Positions 16,438 through 24,860 of a stretch of 33,697 nt of DNA are shown here, one piece after another (the first letter of the stretch is position 1; each line of letters begins with the position of its first letter). Both the position numbers and the translations under genes were made by a program. The stretch spans positions 1-33,697 of the forward strand of contig CAMFND010000103.1 in the NCBI GenBank assembly GCA_945965395.1, read 5' to 3'. The notes beneath the pieces are model-generated. The model saw only the letters and a list, made by a program, of their open reading frames with translations. It was not told the origin of the DNA and ran no database searches. Source of the DNA: an uncultured Bacteroides sp. GTDB taxonomy: Bacteria; Bacteroidota; Bacteroidia; Bacteroidales; Bacteroidaceae.

Positions 16438-17502
16438 TTATTCCGCAGAAAAATCCTTGATTCGCTGTTCTTCCGTCAAGCGGCATACCAGCAAAGTATT
16501 GTCTTTTTCGGCCACGATATACCCGTCGAGCCCCTGTACCACTACTTTCTTTTCCTGAGTGGTATGTACGATGCAATTTCGCGATTCATACATTTTTATA
16601 TTCGAACCGATGCAGACATTGTTATGCGCATCACGCTTGGAATTTTCATGAAGAGAGCCCCAGGTACCCAGATCGCTCCATCCGAAAGAAGCCGGAAATA
16701 CATAAATCTCATCTGCTTTTTCCATCACGGCATAGTCCACCGAGATATTTTCACATGTCGGGAAGAGTTCATCCACCATCTCCTGTTCCTTGTCTGTATA
16801 ATAATAAGGAAGCAGACGTTCGAACACTCTTGCCATGGCCGGCTGATACACCCGGATGGCATTGACAATGGTATTCACATTCCAAACAAAAATTCCCGCA
16901 TTCCAGAAATAATTGTTACGCTGCAAATAGCGTTCTGCCGTAGCCAGGTCTGGTTTTTCACGGAACGCATCTACACGATAGATTTCCTTATTGGAAGGAC
17001 AGGCCATTGACAAGTCCGCTTCAATGTAGCCGTAACCTGTCTCCGGACGATTGGCTTTCATTCCCAATGTCACAATGGCATCCGAATCGGCTGTAAACTT
17101 CATAGCCGATGTGACTACACGAGCAAACTCACGTACGTTCATTACCACATGGTCACTCGGTGTCACCACGATATTGGCTTTCGGATTACGTGCCTTGATT
17201 TTCCAGCTTACATACGCAATGCAAGGTGCGGTATTACGACGACAAGGTTCCAACAAAATATGGTCAACAGGCACTTCGGGAAGCTGTTCTTTTACTATTT
17301 CCGCATATTTGGCCGAGGTTACCACCCAGAAATTTTCCGGCAGACATACATCTTTAAAACGATCGACGGTCAATTGGATGAGCGTACGTCCGCAACCCAG
17401 CACATCAATAAACTGCTTGGGCATCTCCGGGCTGCTCATCGGCCAAAAGCGACTGCCTATGCCTCCGGCCATAATGACCACATGGTTATTCATTGGATTC
17501 AT
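16438..17502 (-). CDS. manC: Mannose-1-phosphate guanylyltransferase
   Basis: About 354 aa; it makes GDP-mannose from mannose-1-phosphate and GTP, for capsule, O-glycan and GDP-fucose synthesis. The nucleotidyltransferase signature GGIGSRFWPMSSPEMPKQF lies near the N-terminus, followed by EPCRRNTAPCIAYVSW, VVTPSDHVV, FREKPD and FGWSDLGTWGSL. It lacks the C-terminal cupin isomerase domain of bifunctional ManC enzymes, so it is a single-activity protein. The longest frame starts at 17529, but that ATG is inside the -7 box at 17527-17534, so I use the ATG at 17502 (MNPMNNHVV); 17493 is also possible. Confidence 0.92.
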   Translation of the reverse strand: MNPMNNHVVIMAGGIGSRFWPMSSPEMPKQFIDVLGCGRTLIQLTVDRFKDVCLPENFWVVTSAKYAEIVKEQLPEVPVDHILLEPCRRNTAPCIAYVSWKIKARNPKANIVVTPSDHVVMNVREFARVVTSAMKFTADSDAIVTLGMKANRPETGYGYIEADLSMACPSNKEIYRVDAFREKPDLATAERYLQRNNYFWNAGIFVWNVNTIVNAIRVYQPAMARVFERLLPYYYTDKEQEMVDELFPTCENISVDYAVMEKADEIYVFPASFGWSDLGTWGSLHENSKRDAHNNVCIGSNIKMYESRNCIVHTTQEKKVVVQGLDGYIVAEKDNTLLVCRLTEEQRIKDFSAE

Positions 17503-17526
17503 AACAAACTTTTCTTGGTAATATCG

Positions 17527-17534
17527 CAAAGTTA
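17527..17534 (-). promoter_or_regulatory. -7 box for the mannose guanylyltransferase gene
   Basis: Minus-strand TAACTTTG matches TAnnTTTG. The implied transcript start near 17522 excludes the ATG at 17529 and supports 17502 or 17493 as the start. It lies back to back with the thiD box 22 bp away. Confidence 0.65.
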
Positions 17535-17556
17535 ACTCATTAATTTGAATATTTCC

Positions 17557-17564
17557 TATCTTTG
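17557..17564 (+). promoter_or_regulatory. -7 box for thiD
   Basis: TATCTTTG, a perfect TAnnTTTG match 20 bp before the thiD ATG. The leader is too short for a TPP riboswitch. Confidence 0.65.
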
Positions 17565-17584
17565 CAAAAAATTATCAACTGAAA

Positions 17585-18418
17585 ATGAGAACATATCCAT
17601 GCGTCCTGACCATCGCCGGTTCCGACTGCAGCGGTGGCGCAGGCATACAAGCTGATATAAAAGCCATATCTGCGTTAGGTGCATACGCAGCCAGTGCCAT
17701 TACTGCCATTACCGTGCAGAATACGCTCGGAGTAACGGGCATTCACCCCGTTCCCCCCGCTTACGTGAAAGGACAAATAGAGGCCGTTATGGACGACATT
17801 CGCCCGAAAGCTGTGAAAATCGGAATGATCAATGATGCGGAAATCGTAAAGGTAATAGCAGAATCTATCCTCAAATATCATCCTGAATACGTGGTGTTCG
17901 ACCCGGTTATGGTGTCGACCAGCGGATGCAAGCTGATGGAAGACGAAGCTATCAAAGCCATCACTACCCGGCTTATACCTCTGGCCAGCCTCATCACTCC
18001 CAATCTGAGTGAAGCGGAAATCCTGGCCGGACAAAAAATCTGCACCGTAGAAGACATGAAGCAGCAGGCAAAAGAAATGCTGAAATTAGGATGTAAAGGA
18101 GTGCTCATCAAGGGAGGACACCTGGACGGAGGACTGATGTGCGATGTGCTGCAAACGGCTACGGAAGAAGCCCCTCACCTGTTTACAGCCCCGAAAGTAG
18201 ACAGCCGGAATACACACGGCACAGGATGTACCTTGTCTTCTGCCATCGCCACGTTTCTGGCATTGGGAGAACCCATGTCAGTAGCTGTAGAGAAAGCCAA
18301 ACAATATGTATACAAAGGTATTGAATCTGGAAAAGACGTTTGCATCGGAGGCGGACACGGCCCGTTGAACCACTTCCACTCCCCCGTAGCCATGCACATT
18401 TTCGACAAAAATGAGTAA
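17585..18418 (+). CDS. thiD: Hydroxymethylpyrimidine/phosphomethylpyrimidine kinase ThiD
   Basis: A 277-aa ribokinase-fold kinase that phosphorylates HMP and HMP-P to HMP-PP, the pyrimidine half of thiamine. The N-terminal motif is TIAGSDCSGGAGIQADIKA (9-27), substrate and central motifs are VQNTLGV and FDPVMVSTSG, and the anion-hole and catalytic motif is HGTGCTLSSA (211-220). Length is standard for a stand-alone ThiD with no ThiE fusion. It is not in a thi operon here and lacks an upstream TPP riboswitch, so a salvage role is plausible. Confidence 0.94.
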   Translation: MRTYPCVLTIAGSDCSGGAGIQADIKAISALGAYAASAITAITVQNTLGVTGIHPVPPAYVKGQIEAVMDDIRPKAVKIGMINDAEIVKVIAESILKYHPEYVVFDPVMVSTSGCKLMEDEAIKAITTRLIPLASLITPNLSEAEILAGQKICTVEDMKQQAKEMLKLGCKGVLIKGGHLDGGLMCDVLQTATEEAPHLFTAPKVDSRNTHGTGCTLSSAIATFLALGEPMSVAVEKAKQYVYKGIESGKDVCIGGGHGPLNHFHSPVAMHIFDKNE

Positions 18419-18435
18419 TATCTCAAAAGAATCAT

Positions 18436-18443
18436 TACCTTTG
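18436..18443 (+). promoter_or_regulatory. -7 box for fabD
   Basis: TACCTTTG matches TAnnTTTG and lies 35 bp upstream of the fabD ATG. It suggests fabD has its own start site despite following thiD by only 60 bp. Confidence 0.6.
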
Positions 18444-18478
18444 CAGACAATAACTTATAAACAAGAAAGATAATCATT

Positions 18479-19366
18479 ATGAAAGCATTTGTATTTCCTG
18501 GACAAGGAGCACAATTCGTAGGTATGGGAAAAGACCTGTACGAAAACTCTCCGCTCGCTAAAGAATTATTCGAGAAAGCCAATGATATTTTAGGTTACCG
18601 CATTACAGACATCATGTTCGAAGGTACTGACGAAGACTTGCGTCAGACTAAGGTGACACAGCCTGCCGTATTCCTGCACTCTGTAATCTCTGCATTGTGC
18701 ATGGGCGACGCTTTCCAGCCGGAAATGACTGCCGGACACTCTTTGGGTGAATTTTCTGCCTTGGTAGCTGCCGGCGCTTTGTCATTCGAAGACGGATTGA
18801 AACTGGTGTATGCACGTGCCATGGCTATGCAGAAAGCATGCGAAGCTCAGCCGTCAACCATGGCTGCCATCATCGCATTGCCTGATGAGAAAGTAGAAGA
18901 AATCTGTGCTTCAGTTGCCGCTGAAGGAGAAGTTTGTGTGGCAGCCAACTACAACTGCCCGGGACAGATTGTGATTTCTGGCAGCATCGAAGGTATCAAC
19001 AAGGCTTGCGAACTGATGAAAGCTGCAGGTGCCAAACGTGCCCTCCCGCTGAAAGTAGGTGGTGCGTTCCACTCTCCGCTGATGGACCCTGCTAAAGTGG
19101 AACTGGAAGCTGCTATCAACGCTACAGAATTCCACACACCGAAATGCCCGATTTATCAGAATGTGGATGCACTTCCACACACTGATCCGGCTGAAATCAA
19201 GAAGAACTTGGTGGCACAGCTTACCGCTTCTGTACGCTGGACACAGACTGTACAGCAGATGATTGCCGACGGAGCTGATGACTTCACAGAATGTGGTCCG
19301 GGTGCAGTATTGCAGGGATTGATCAAGAAAATCAACAAAGACGCCAATGCGCATGGAATAGCATAA
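18479..19366 (+). CDS. fabD: Malonyl-CoA:ACP transacylase FabD
   Basis: A 295-aa cytoplasmic transacylase that loads malonyl groups onto acyl carrier protein for fatty acid elongation. The N-terminal FPGQGAQFVGMG (6-17), active serine S88 in GHSLGEFSAL (86-95), acyl-binding arginine in YARAMAMQ and catalytic H198 in GGAFHSPLM are all present. The length is normal. It is not next to other fab genes here. A strong branched terminator follows. Confidence 0.96.
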   Translation: MKAFVFPGQGAQFVGMGKDLYENSPLAKELFEKANDILGYRITDIMFEGTDEDLRQTKVTQPAVFLHSVISALCMGDAFQPEMTAGHSLGEFSALVAAGALSFEDGLKLVYARAMAMQKACEAQPSTMAAIIALPDEKVEEICASVAAEGEVCVAANYNCPGQIVISGSIEGINKACELMKAAGAKRALPLKVGGAFHSPLMDPAKVELEAAINATEFHTPKCPIYQNVDALPHTDPAEIKKNLVAQLTASVRWTQTVQQMIADGADDFTECGPGAVLQGLIKKINKDANAHGIA

Positions 19367-19388
19367 TCAGGCCATGAGTCTGACAAGG

Positions 19389-19455
19389 GCACGAATTATA
19401 CAAAGCAGACGGATTCTCTTTCTTATCCGTGCGAAAGTATAATTCGTGCTTTTTT
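19389..19455 (+). terminator. Branched terminator after fabD
   Basis: A perfect 13-bp outer stem (GCACGAATTATAC at 19389-19401, reverse complement at 19437-19449) followed by six T residues, with a smaller nested stem CGGAT/ATCCG (19410-19414 and 19425-19429) in the loop. Confidence 0.88.
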
Positions 19456-19479
19456 CGTTTTTAAAATTATTCAAATATT

Positions 19480-21180
19480 ATGGAAACAACAGAAAAGATT
19501 ATCATATACCAAGTTTTTACCCGCTTGTTTGGTAACCAGAACAAGACCTGCCGTCCGAATGGCAGCCTTGAAGAAAACGGATGTGGAAAGATGAATGATT
19601 TTACCAAACAGGCCTTACACGAAATAAAAAAATTAGGCGCTACACACATCTGGTACACCGGACTGATAGCGCACGCTTCGCAAACGGATTATTCCGCATA
19701 CGGCATTCCCAAGAACCATCCTTCCATTGTGAAAGGGAAAGCAGGCTCTCCGTATGCCATCCGCGATTATTATGACATCGACCCGGACTTGGCCGAGCAT
19801 GTAGACAAGCGTATGGAGGAATTCGAGCATTTGGTTACACGCAGCCATGAATGCGGACTGAAAGTCATCATGGATTTCGTTCCGAACCATGTGGCACGGC
19901 AGTATCACTCTCTGGCCAAACCGGCTGGTGTAAAGGATTTGGGTGAGAACGATGACTGCTCTCAGGATTTCAATCCACAAAACAATTTCTACTATATACC
20001 GGGACAGAAGCTGGCAGGCGAAATCGACCTTTATGACCCGGTACAAGGGAATTACGAGGAAATGCCGGCCAAGGCTACCGGAAACGACCGCTTTGACGCA
20101 TGGCCCAACCGGAACGACTGGTATGAAACCATCAAGCTGAATTATGGAGTGGACTACCTGCATCACACCGGAGGACATTTCGACCCGATTCCGGACACCT
20201 GGAAGAAAATGGAAGACATACTGAGCTACTGGGCCGGGAAAGGTATCGACGGTTTCCGTTGCGACATGGCCGAAATGGTACCTTGCGAATTCTGGGGATG
20301 GGTCATTCCTCGCATCAAGGCTGCATTCCCGCAGATTATCTTTATTGCCGAAGTTTACAACCCGAATGAATACCGTAACTATATTTACAACGGACATTTC
20401 GATTACTTGTATGATAAGGTAGGACTGTATGACACGCTGAGAAACATTACTTGCGGATATGGTTCAGCCACCGGAATCACCCACTGCTGGCAAAGTGTGG
20501 ACGATATTCAGGACCACATGCTGAATTTCCTGGAAAACCACGATGAACAGCGCATTGCATCCGACTTCTTTGCTGGCAATCCATTCAAAGCTGTTCCTGC
20601 CTTCATCGTATCTTCCTGCCTGCGAAGCAATCCGGTCATGGTCTATTTCGGACAGGAATTGGGTGAAAAGGGAATGGACTGCGAGGGTTTCAGCGGACAA
20701 GACGGACGAACCACCATCTTCGACTACTGGAACGTAGACAGCATTTATCGCTGGAGCAACCGTGGACGCTGGAATACGCATCTGCTCAGTGAAAAGGAAA
20801 AAGAACTGCGTAAAACTTACGAAACCATCCTGCATATCTGTCAGAAAGAACAGGCCATCAGCAAAGGTGGATTTTTCGACCTGATGTATGTGAACCTGAA
20901 CGGATGGCAAATGAATGAACACAAGCAATACGCATTCTTGCGTAAATACGGCCAGGAAGTACTCTTTATTATGGTAAACTTCAGCGACACGGCAAGTCAG
21001 GTAGCTGTTAATGTGCCAGCTCATGCATTTGAATACTTCAAAATGACTCCATCGGCCCAATGCAATGCCAAGGACCTGCTTACCGGAAAGACAGAAAAAA
21101 TCTGCTTCACGCCCGAATGTCCCACTTGCACGGAACTGCCTGCATACGGTGGAAAGATTTTTAAACTAAAAGTAAAATAA
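19480..21180 (+). CDS. Cytoplasmic alpha-amylase family (GH13) glycosidase
   Basis: A 566-aa GH13 enzyme without a signal peptide, so probably intracellular. The conserved GH13 regions are DFVPNH (132-137), GFRCDMAEM with nucleophile D262, FIAEVY with acid/base E291, and LENHDEQR with H354 and D355. The N-terminus is short (IIIYQVFTRLFGNQN), typical of alpha-amylase-like proteins of gut Bacteroides, and the C-terminus has a small beta domain (about 470-566). The exact reaction on glycogen or imported maltooligosaccharides cannot be read from sequence. No sus genes are nearby. Confidence 0.88.
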   Translation: METTEKIIIYQVFTRLFGNQNKTCRPNGSLEENGCGKMNDFTKQALHEIKKLGATHIWYTGLIAHASQTDYSAYGIPKNHPSIVKGKAGSPYAIRDYYDIDPDLAEHVDKRMEEFEHLVTRSHECGLKVIMDFVPNHVARQYHSLAKPAGVKDLGENDDCSQDFNPQNNFYYIPGQKLAGEIDLYDPVQGNYEEMPAKATGNDRFDAWPNRNDWYETIKLNYGVDYLHHTGGHFDPIPDTWKKMEDILSYWAGKGIDGFRCDMAEMVPCEFWGWVIPRIKAAFPQIIFIAEVYNPNEYRNYIYNGHFDYLYDKVGLYDTLRNITCGYGSATGITHCWQSVDDIQDHMLNFLENHDEQRIASDFFAGNPFKAVPAFIVSSCLRSNPVMVYFGQELGEKGMDCEGFSGQDGRTTIFDYWNVDSIYRWSNRGRWNTHLLSEKEKELRKTYETILHICQKEQAISKGGFFDLMYVNLNGWQMNEHKQYAFLRKYGQEVLFIMVNFSDTASQVAVNVPAHAFEYFKMTPSAQCNAKDLLTGKTEKICFTPECPTCTELPAYGGKIFKLKVK

Positions 21181-21234
21181 ACAGCCGAAACAGGACCGAT
21201 AGCTTTCAAACGTAAATAGTTTTAATTTATTTTG

Positions 21235-21265
21235 TTTGGAAACTTGAAACAAAAAGGTATCTTTG
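21235..21265 (+). promoter_or_regulatory. Promoter for the acyl-CoA ligase gene
   Basis: TTTG (21235-21238), 19 bp, then TATCTTTG (21258-21265): the best full Bacteroides promoter match in the window. The start codon is 41 bp downstream. Confidence 0.78.
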
Positions 21266-21306
21266 CACAAATAGCATAACTTTGTGCAAACTATAAATAC
21301 AATTAT

Positions 21307-22965
21307 ATGGAAAAAAGTTTTCTGGCCTTCATTGAGGACAGTATCAAAAAGAACTGGGACCTGGATGCCCTGACAGACTACAAAGGTGCCACTCTGCAAT
21401 ATAAGGATGTAGCACGTAAAATAGAAAAACTGCATATTCTGCTGGAGGAAAGCGGCATCAAGCCGGGCGATAAGGTGGCCTTGTGCGGACGCAACAGTTC
21501 GCACTGGGGAGTAGCTTTTCTGGCTATCCTGACATACGGTGCGGTAGCAGTTCCTATTCTTCATGAATTCAAGGCAGACAATGTACATAATATCGTCAAT
21601 CATTCCGATGCCCGTCTTCTCTTTGTGGGAGATGTGGTATGGGAAGCATTGAACGAGGCTGAAATGCCAAACCTGGAAGGTATCATTCTGATGACCGACT
21701 TTACTTTGTTAGTATGCCGCAGCAAGCAGCTGGAATATGCCCGCGAACACTTGAACGAAATGTTTGGAAAGAAATTTCCACGCAATTTCCGGAAAGAGCA
21801 TGTCAGCTACCGAAGAGATACTCCGGAAGAACTGGCACTTATCAACTATACCTCCGGAACGACCAGCTTCTCCAAGGGGGTAATGCTCCCTTACCGCAGC
21901 TTATGGTCAAATACACAGTTCGCATTTGAGGTGTTGACCCTGCAACCTGGCAATAAGGTGATTTCCATCTTGCCTATGGCACACATGTACGGACTGGCAT
22001 TTGAATTTATCTATGAATTCTGTGCAGGTTGCCATGTGTACTTCCTCACCCGTATGCCAAGCCCTAAGATTATTTTCCAGGCGTTCTCGGAAGTGAAGCC
22101 CCACATTGTGATTTCGGTTCCACTTATCATTGAGAAGATTATCAAAAAGAACGTATTGCCTAAGCTAGAAACACTGAAAATGAAACTTCTGCTGAAGGTT
22201 CCTCTGATTAACGATAAGATTAAGGAAGCTGTACGTGAACACATGGTGCAGGCTTTCGGTGGAAATTTCTATGAAGTCATTATTGGAGGAGCAGCTTTCA
22301 ATCAGGACGTAGAAAGACTGCTCAGAAGTCTGGATTTCCCGTATACGGTTGGATATGGAATGACCGAATGTGGACCGATTATCTGCTACGAGGACTGGTT
22401 GCGCTACAAACCGGGGTCTTGCGGTAAAGCCGCACCACGTATGGAAATAAAGATAGACAGTCCGGACCCTCAGAATATTGTAGGAGAGATTCTTACCCGA
22501 GGAGAAAACGTGATGTTAGGATATTACAAGAATCCGGAAGCAACGGCACAGGCTATTGATGCGGAAGGCTGGTTGCACACAGGCGACTTGGGAGTAATGG
22601 ATGAAGAAGGAAACGTGACCATCAAAGGCCGAAGTAAAAATATGCTGTTAGGACCTTCTGGACAAAATATCTACCCGGAAGAAATCGAAGAAAAGATAAG
22701 CAACCTGCCGTATGTATGCGAAAACATTGTGATTCAGCAAAGCGACCATAAACTGGCTGCGCTTATCTATCCGGACTTTGAGGAAGCCTACAAACAAGGA
22801 TTGACAGATGCCGATATTGAAAGAATCATGGAAGAAAACCGTGTAGCAGTGAATGCGGAACTTCCTGCTTATTCTCAGATTACGCGCATCAAGATTTATC
22901 CGGAAGAATTTGAAAAGACACCTAAGAAAAGCATCAAGCGTTTCTTATACCAAGAAGTCAAGTAG
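21307..22965 (+). CDS. AMP-forming long-chain acyl-CoA ligase
   Basis: A 552-aa ANL-superfamily adenylating enzyme that activates a carboxylic acid with ATP and transfers it to CoA, most likely a fatty acid. The motifs in order are YTSGTTSFSKGV (181-192, phosphate-binding), GYGMTECGP (349-357, adenine pocket), HTGDLG (424-429), GRSKNMLL (441-448, hinge) and a C-terminal catalytic lysine region EKTPKKSIKRF. It is slightly shorter than typical FadD-type ligases. The next gene begins 4 bp after its stop, so they are probably cotranscribed. Confidence 0.92.
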   Translation: MEKSFLAFIEDSIKKNWDLDALTDYKGATLQYKDVARKIEKLHILLEESGIKPGDKVALCGRNSSHWGVAFLAILTYGAVAVPILHEFKADNVHNIVNHSDARLLFVGDVVWEALNEAEMPNLEGIILMTDFTLLVCRSKQLEYAREHLNEMFGKKFPRNFRKEHVSYRRDTPEELALINYTSGTTSFSKGVMLPYRSLWSNTQFAFEVLTLQPGNKVISILPMAHMYGLAFEFIYEFCAGCHVYFLTRMPSPKIIFQAFSEVKPHIVISVPLIIEKIIKKNVLPKLETLKMKLLLKVPLINDKIKEAVREHMVQAFGGNFYEVIIGGAAFNQDVERLLRSLDFPYTVGYGMTECGPIICYEDWLRYKPGSCGKAAPRMEIKIDSPDPQNIVGEILTRGENVMLGYYKNPEATAQAIDAEGWLHTGDLGVMDEEGNVTIKGRSKNMLLGPSGQNIYPEEIEEKISNLPYVCENIVIQQSDHKLAALIYPDFEEAYKQGLTDADIERIMEENRVAVNAELPAYSQITRIKIYPEEFEKTPKKSIKRFLYQEVK

Positions 22966-22969
22966 CATC

Positions 22970-24217
22970 ATGAAACGAACATTTATATCCGCGTTCCTGT
23001 TAGGAGGTATCCTGGCAGGAACGCACTTATCTGCACAGGAAACAAAACCGGCCTCAACCCTGAAAAAAGGTCCGAACGTTTCATTGAACATCACCAATAA
23101 AAAGAAATTCCCGCCAAGGACATACGTAAACCTCGGCTTGTTTAGCAATTATTCTTGTTTGAATGGACTTGGTATCAACGCGATTTCCAGCCTTCAGCAT
23201 TATAATTCGTATGGTATGCAGATTTCCGGATTTACCAATGTGTCCGGACTGAAATCTACGGGGGTACAAATCTCCGGTATTGCCAATGTGACGGGTAAAA
23301 GAGCCTGCGGGTTTATCCTTTCCGGATTGACAAACGTCACAGGTACTTCTGCATACGGCTTATCCATTGCTGGTTTGGGAAATATTTCCGGAGGAGACAT
23401 TAAAGGTGTTGGCATTGCCGGTTTGGTCAATGTCAGCGAAGATACCAGAGGACTTGCTATCTCTGGCTTGGCCAACGTAAACAAGGATATTCAGGCCGGA
23501 CTCATTATCGGAGGATTGATGAACGTTTCCGGAAATTCCTCCAGAGGTGTACAACTGACCTCGCTATTAAACGTAAGTGGAAAGTCTAATCAAGGATGGC
23601 AATTAGCCGGACTTGGGAATGTGAGCGTAGAAAACAAAGGGGTACAAACTGCCTTGCTCAATTACAGCGTCACTAACAGAGGGGTACAGTTAGGAGTAGG
23701 AAATGTCAATACTAAAAACAGTTCCAAAGGTTATCAGATCGGTATTGTCAATGTCAGCACGGACAGTACGGCCCATCAGATTGGCTGCATCAACCTGAAA
23801 CCACAAACCCGTGTGCAAATGCTTGTATCCGGAGGTAACGCCAATAAAGCCAGCCTGTCTATCCGGTTCAAGAACAAATATACTTACACGCAAATCGGTA
23901 CAGGTGCATACTATCTGGGCGTAGACAATAAACTTTCCGTCACGGGATTCTATCGTGCAGGCGTATATCGCAGCCTGACTGACAAATTAAACCTCAGTGC
24001 CGACCTTGGATATTATCACATAGAATCTTTGGAAAACAAGCACCACGGTTATCCGGCCCGTTTATATGCTATCGAACCACGAATAAGTCTGGAATATAGC
24101 TTGACAAAGAAATTCGGCCTGTTCCTTGCCGGTGGATACGGATGGACCCGGACATATAAAGGCAATCAGGCTTTCGATAAGAAAATGGTGATCGAAGCAG
24201 GAATGGTTTTGTTCTAA
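22970..24217 (+). CDS. Surface-repeat outer-membrane protein (LA_2272-like)
   Basis: A 415-aa exported protein with signal peptide MKRTFISAFLLGGILAGTHL (cleavage near SAQ-E). From about residue 75 to 280 it consists of about twelve repeats of roughly 16 residues built on G-V-Q-I-S-G-L-x-N-V-S-G, for example GVQISGIANVTG and GLAISGLANVN. A C-terminal beta-barrel-like region follows (about 290-415), with alternating strands such as LSADLGYYHIE and FGLFLAGGYGW, and a terminal phenylalanine. The repeats resemble those of the LA_2272 surface-repeat family; its function is unknown to me. The ATG at 22970 was chosen over 22853 because it directly precedes the signal peptide and follows the ligase stop by 4 bp. 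Confidence 0.85.
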   Translation: MKRTFISAFLLGGILAGTHLSAQETKPASTLKKGPNVSLNITNKKKFPPRTYVNLGLFSNYSCLNGLGINAISSLQHYNSYGMQISGFTNVSGLKSTGVQISGIANVTGKRACGFILSGLTNVTGTSAYGLSIAGLGNISGGDIKGVGIAGLVNVSEDTRGLAISGLANVNKDIQAGLIIGGLMNVSGNSSRGVQLTSLLNVSGKSNQGWQLAGLGNVSVENKGVQTALLNYSVTNRGVQLGVGNVNTKNSSKGYQIGIVNVSTDSTAHQIGCINLKPQTRVQMLVSGGNANKASLSIRFKNKYTYTQIGTGAYYLGVDNKLSVTGFYRAGVYRSLTDKLNLSADLGYYHIESLENKHHGYPARLYAIEPRISLEYSLTKKFGLFLAGGYGWTRTYKGNQAFDKKMVIEAGMVLF

Positions 24218-24236
24218 ACAAAACCATTCCTTTTTT
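24200..24236 (+). terminator. Terminator overlapping the end of the surface-repeat gene
   Basis: A perfect 14-bp stem (GGAATGGTTTTGTT at 24200-24213, reverse complement at 24217-24230) followed by six T residues. The stop codon TAA (24215-24217) sits in the loop and the first base of the 3' arm, so the last five codons are part of the hairpin. Confidence 0.92.
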
Positions 24237-24256
24237 ATATGAACAAAAGATTTTAC

Positions 24257-24853
24257 TTATCCGTTCAGACTTGCAGAACGCACACGGCTCAGGGTTTCCG
24301 GTGTCATTTGCAGCAAAGAAGCGATATAGACCAAAGGAGCACGCTTCAGGATTTCGGGATGCAACTGAAGCAATTTATTATAACGTTCATGCGCCGGCTC
24401 AAAACGCAACGTATCAGCCTTTACCTGAGATTCAATCAAGGAAGCTTCAAATAGTTTGCGATACCACACTCCTATCTCTGCATCTTTTAAAGCCAACTCT
24501 TCTATTTTATCTTTAGGAATATCCCACGCAATGGTAGGCTCCAAGGTTTCAATCATCAGACGGGTAGGTTCTTCTTTCAAATAGCTTTCCAGACAAATCA
24601 CGACCCCACCTTCATACGCTATATGTTCAGTCAGGTCCTTATCGTATTTAAAATAAAACTGACGAGTCAGTCCTTTTTCCAGGTAAAGCATGGAACGGCA
24701 AACCTCTCCTTCGTCGAGGATACGTTCGCCTTTCTTGAACTTCCGGCAAACCAATATGTCAGCCAATTCATGAATCTGTTCCCGGCTTAACATACATTTC
24801 ATTCCGGAAACCATAATCTTGGCTACTTCTATATTTGTCATCATATTATTCAT
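24257..24853 (-). CDS. Crp/Fnr-family transcription regulator
   Basis: A 198-aa protein with an N-terminal cyclic-nucleotide-binding-type beta roll (about 20-130: KFKKGERILDEGEVCRSMLYLEKGL) and a C-terminal helix-turn-helix with recognition region YIASLLQMTPETLSRVR (about 174-190). There are no cysteines arranged as in FNR iron-sulfur proteins, so the signal is unknown; the ligand-binding residues of cAMP-type Crp are not obviously conserved. It starts 7 bp after the YitT gene and is therefore likely cotranscribed with it. The start could alternatively be one of the next in-frame ATGs (MMTNIE). Confidence 0.87.
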   Translation of the reverse strand: MNNMMTNIEVAKIMVSGMKCMLSREQIHELADILVCRKFKKGERILDEGEVCRSMLYLEKGLTRQFYFKYDKDLTEHIAYEGGVVICLESYLKEEPTRLMIETLEPTIAWDIPKDKIEELALKDAEIGVWYRKLFEASLIESQVKADTLRFEPAHERYNKLLQLHPEILKRAPLVYIASLLQMTPETLSRVRSASLNG

Positions 24854-24860
24854 TTACTAA

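Noticed and set aside
17565-17584. TPP riboswitch before thiD
   Set aside because: Only about 20 nt separate the -7 box and the ATG, too short for an aptamer.
19633-20397. 254-codon minus-strand open frame opposite the GH13 gene
   Set aside because: Antisense to the catalytic GH13 core; no recognisable domain.
22853-22969. Longer start for the surface-repeat protein
   Set aside because: It would lie within the acyl-CoA ligase gene and put 39 residues ahead of a clear signal peptide.
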